From Actinomadura litoris (GTDB lineage Bacteria > Actinomycetota > Actinomycetes > Streptosporangiales > Streptosporangiaceae), in assembly GCF_009733595.1 (NCBI RefSeq), contig NZ_WOFH01000001.1:372001-436000 (forward strand): DNA of 64,000 nt, in the 5' to 3' direction. The notes below the pieces were generated by a model. The model did no database searches. It was not told the origin of the DNA and was given only the letters and a program-made list of their open reading frames with translations. Both the position numbers and the translations under genes were made by a program. This document shows, one piece after another, positions 63,144 to 64,000 of the stretch (positions are counted from its first letter, which is position 1; every line of letters starts with the position of its first letter).

Positions 63144-64000
63144 TCGCGCGGGGAGGGGCGCCGGTGGGACCAGCCGGTTACGGCCACGCGGCCTCAGGCG
63201 CTCCGGGCTCAAGGCCACTCGAGCCGATCAGCACGGCTACAGACGTGTGGGCGGCGGTTCGTGAGGTGTCCGCGCAGCTTGTGGACGTCCTCGGTGATGA
63301 TGTGGATCGGGTGCGGGCGCGGCAGCTGATCGATGCGCAGGTGCAGGCGTGGTCGCATGGGCTGCTGGCGTCCGGTCGGGTGGTGTCGGCGGAGGTGCTG
63401 CGCCAGGTCGCCCGCCTGGTATTCGATCGGCGGTTCGGGCTGGGGCCGTTGCAGCCCTATCTGGAGCGCTCCGATGTGGAGAACATCGTCGTCAACGGCT
63501 GCGAGCAGACCTGGGTCAGCTACACCGACGGCACCAAGCAACCCGGCCCACCGGTCGCCGAAACCGATGAGGACCTCATCGAGTGGGTGCAGTTGCTGGC
63601 GCGCCGCGGGAACACCGGCCGGGAGTTCTCCCACGCCTCACCCCTGCTGGACGTCGCACTCTCCGATGGCGTCCGGCTGGCCGTGGTCGGCTGGGTATCC
63701 CGGCGCCCGCACCTGGCGATCCGGGTGCACCGGCTGGTCGACGTCACCTTGCGTCAGCTCACCGACCTGGGCACCCTGACCCGACCGCTGGAGGCTTTTC
63801 TGGCGGCGGCGATCCGGGCTCGCCGCAACCTCATCGTGTGCGGGGAGGTCAACACCGGCAAGACGACACTGGTGCGCGCCTTGGCCAACGAAATTCCGGC
63901 CCAGGAGCGGGTCATCACCTTGGAGAGCGACTTCGAGTTGTTCCTGGACGACCCGCGGCTGGCGCACCGGCACCACGACGTGGTCGCCCTGGAGGCCCGC
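63140..64000 (+). CDS. CpaF/VirB11-type secretion ATPase, N-terminal part
   Basis: Open from GTG 63140 (GTGA overlap) to the right window edge, 287 codons. The N-terminal domain shows FGLGPLQPYLERSDVENIVV, VNGCEQTWVSYTDGTKQ and RGNTGREFSHASPLLDVALS, as in CpaF/TadA. Walker A is VCGEVNTGKTTLVRALANEI; the Asp/His boxes and Walker B lie partly beyond. It could be the missing VirB11-like ATPase of the T4SS, or drive a Tad-like pilus with the preceding SAF and CpaE-like genes. Confidence 0.9.
   Translation, partial: MIARGGAPVGPAGYGHAASGAPGSRPLEPISTATDVWAAVREVSAQLVDVLGDDVDRVRARQLIDAQVQAWSHGLLASGRVVSAEVLRQVARLVFDRRFGLGPLQPYLERSDVENIVVNGCEQTWVSYTDGTKQPGPPVAETDEDLIEWVQLLARRGNTGREFSHASPLLDVALSDGVRLAVVGWVSRRPHLAIRVHRLVDVTLRQLTDLGTLTRPLEAFLAAAIRARRNLIVCGEVNTGKTTLVRALANEIPAQERVITLESDFELFLDDPRLAHRHHDVVALEAR

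Larger units (their letters stand above)
38119..64000. mobile_element. Integrated conjugative element with type IV secretion genes (right end beyond window)
   Basis: The element presumably starts at the 3' end of tRNA-Glu and carries in order: serine integrase, small coupled genes, methyltransferases, a T4SS operon, a vWA/MoxR module, regulators and Tad/Cpa-like ATPases. A repeated tRNA 3' segment marking the far attachment site is not in the window, and no relaxase was recognised, so the element exceeds 25.8 kb. The left boundary is inferred from the integrase and tRNA; the gene content right of it is clearly accessory. Confidence 0.75.

Overview
The window is high-GC DNA with GTG/TTG starts, four-base ATGA/GTGA gene overlaps, leaderless-looking promoters and stem-loop terminators without T-tracts. 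This is typical of a filamentous actinomycete. The families present would fit Actinomadura or another Streptosporangiales member, but genus cannot be fixed from the sequence alone.

Positions 1-38191 look chromosomal. In order they hold: the start of a PEP-mutase-like gene; a secreted cyclophilin and an esterase; a secreted protease cluster (M4, M28, M4) whose two M4 genes share a promoter-proximal element, the second M4 carrying a collagen-like Gly-X-Y repeat in its propeptide; an XRE regulator with small hypothetical genes; a run of small regulators (TetR/DUF3703, MerR/monooxygenase, DUF4097 lipoprotein, TetR/MMPL pump); DUF2277; and aspartate-semialdehyde dehydrogenase.

Positions 18170-30709 form the most unusual chromosomal block: eight minus-strand genes, mostly overlapping by 4-14 bases. 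In transcription order they encode a radical SAM protein, a coiled-coil protein, a twin CbbX-type AAA+ ATPase, a zinc-ribbon (vWA-like?) protein, a TRAFAC-like GTPase, a large GAP1-like protein, an actin/Hsp70-like ATPase and a second coiled-coil protein. The GTPase plus GAP1 pairing resembles NTP-dependent biological conflict systems predicted by comparative genomics; this richer version appears to be one machine. A DUF4407 membrane protein gene and a small partner diverge from it.

After an acyl-CoA dehydrogenase, PspC, MFS, zincin and metallophosphoesterase genes comes tRNA-Glu(TTC). A large serine recombinase gene abuts it and its reading frame runs on through the tRNA in antisense. From here to the window edge is an integrated conjugative element: two methyltransferase-like genes; an eight-gene type IV secretion operon (VirB2-like pilin, VirB6, PrgI/VirB3, VirB4, VirD4, replication-relaxation protein, VirB1-like SLT-P60, DUF2637); a minus-strand module of vWA/HExxH protein, MoxR-type ATPase and double winged-helix protein; an ATP-binding regulator; a sigma-like protein; a lipoprotein; and Tad/Cpa-like genes (SAF/CpaB, degenerate CpaE, CpaF/VirB11-type ATPase) cut by the window end. 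The second attachment site and a relaxase were not seen.
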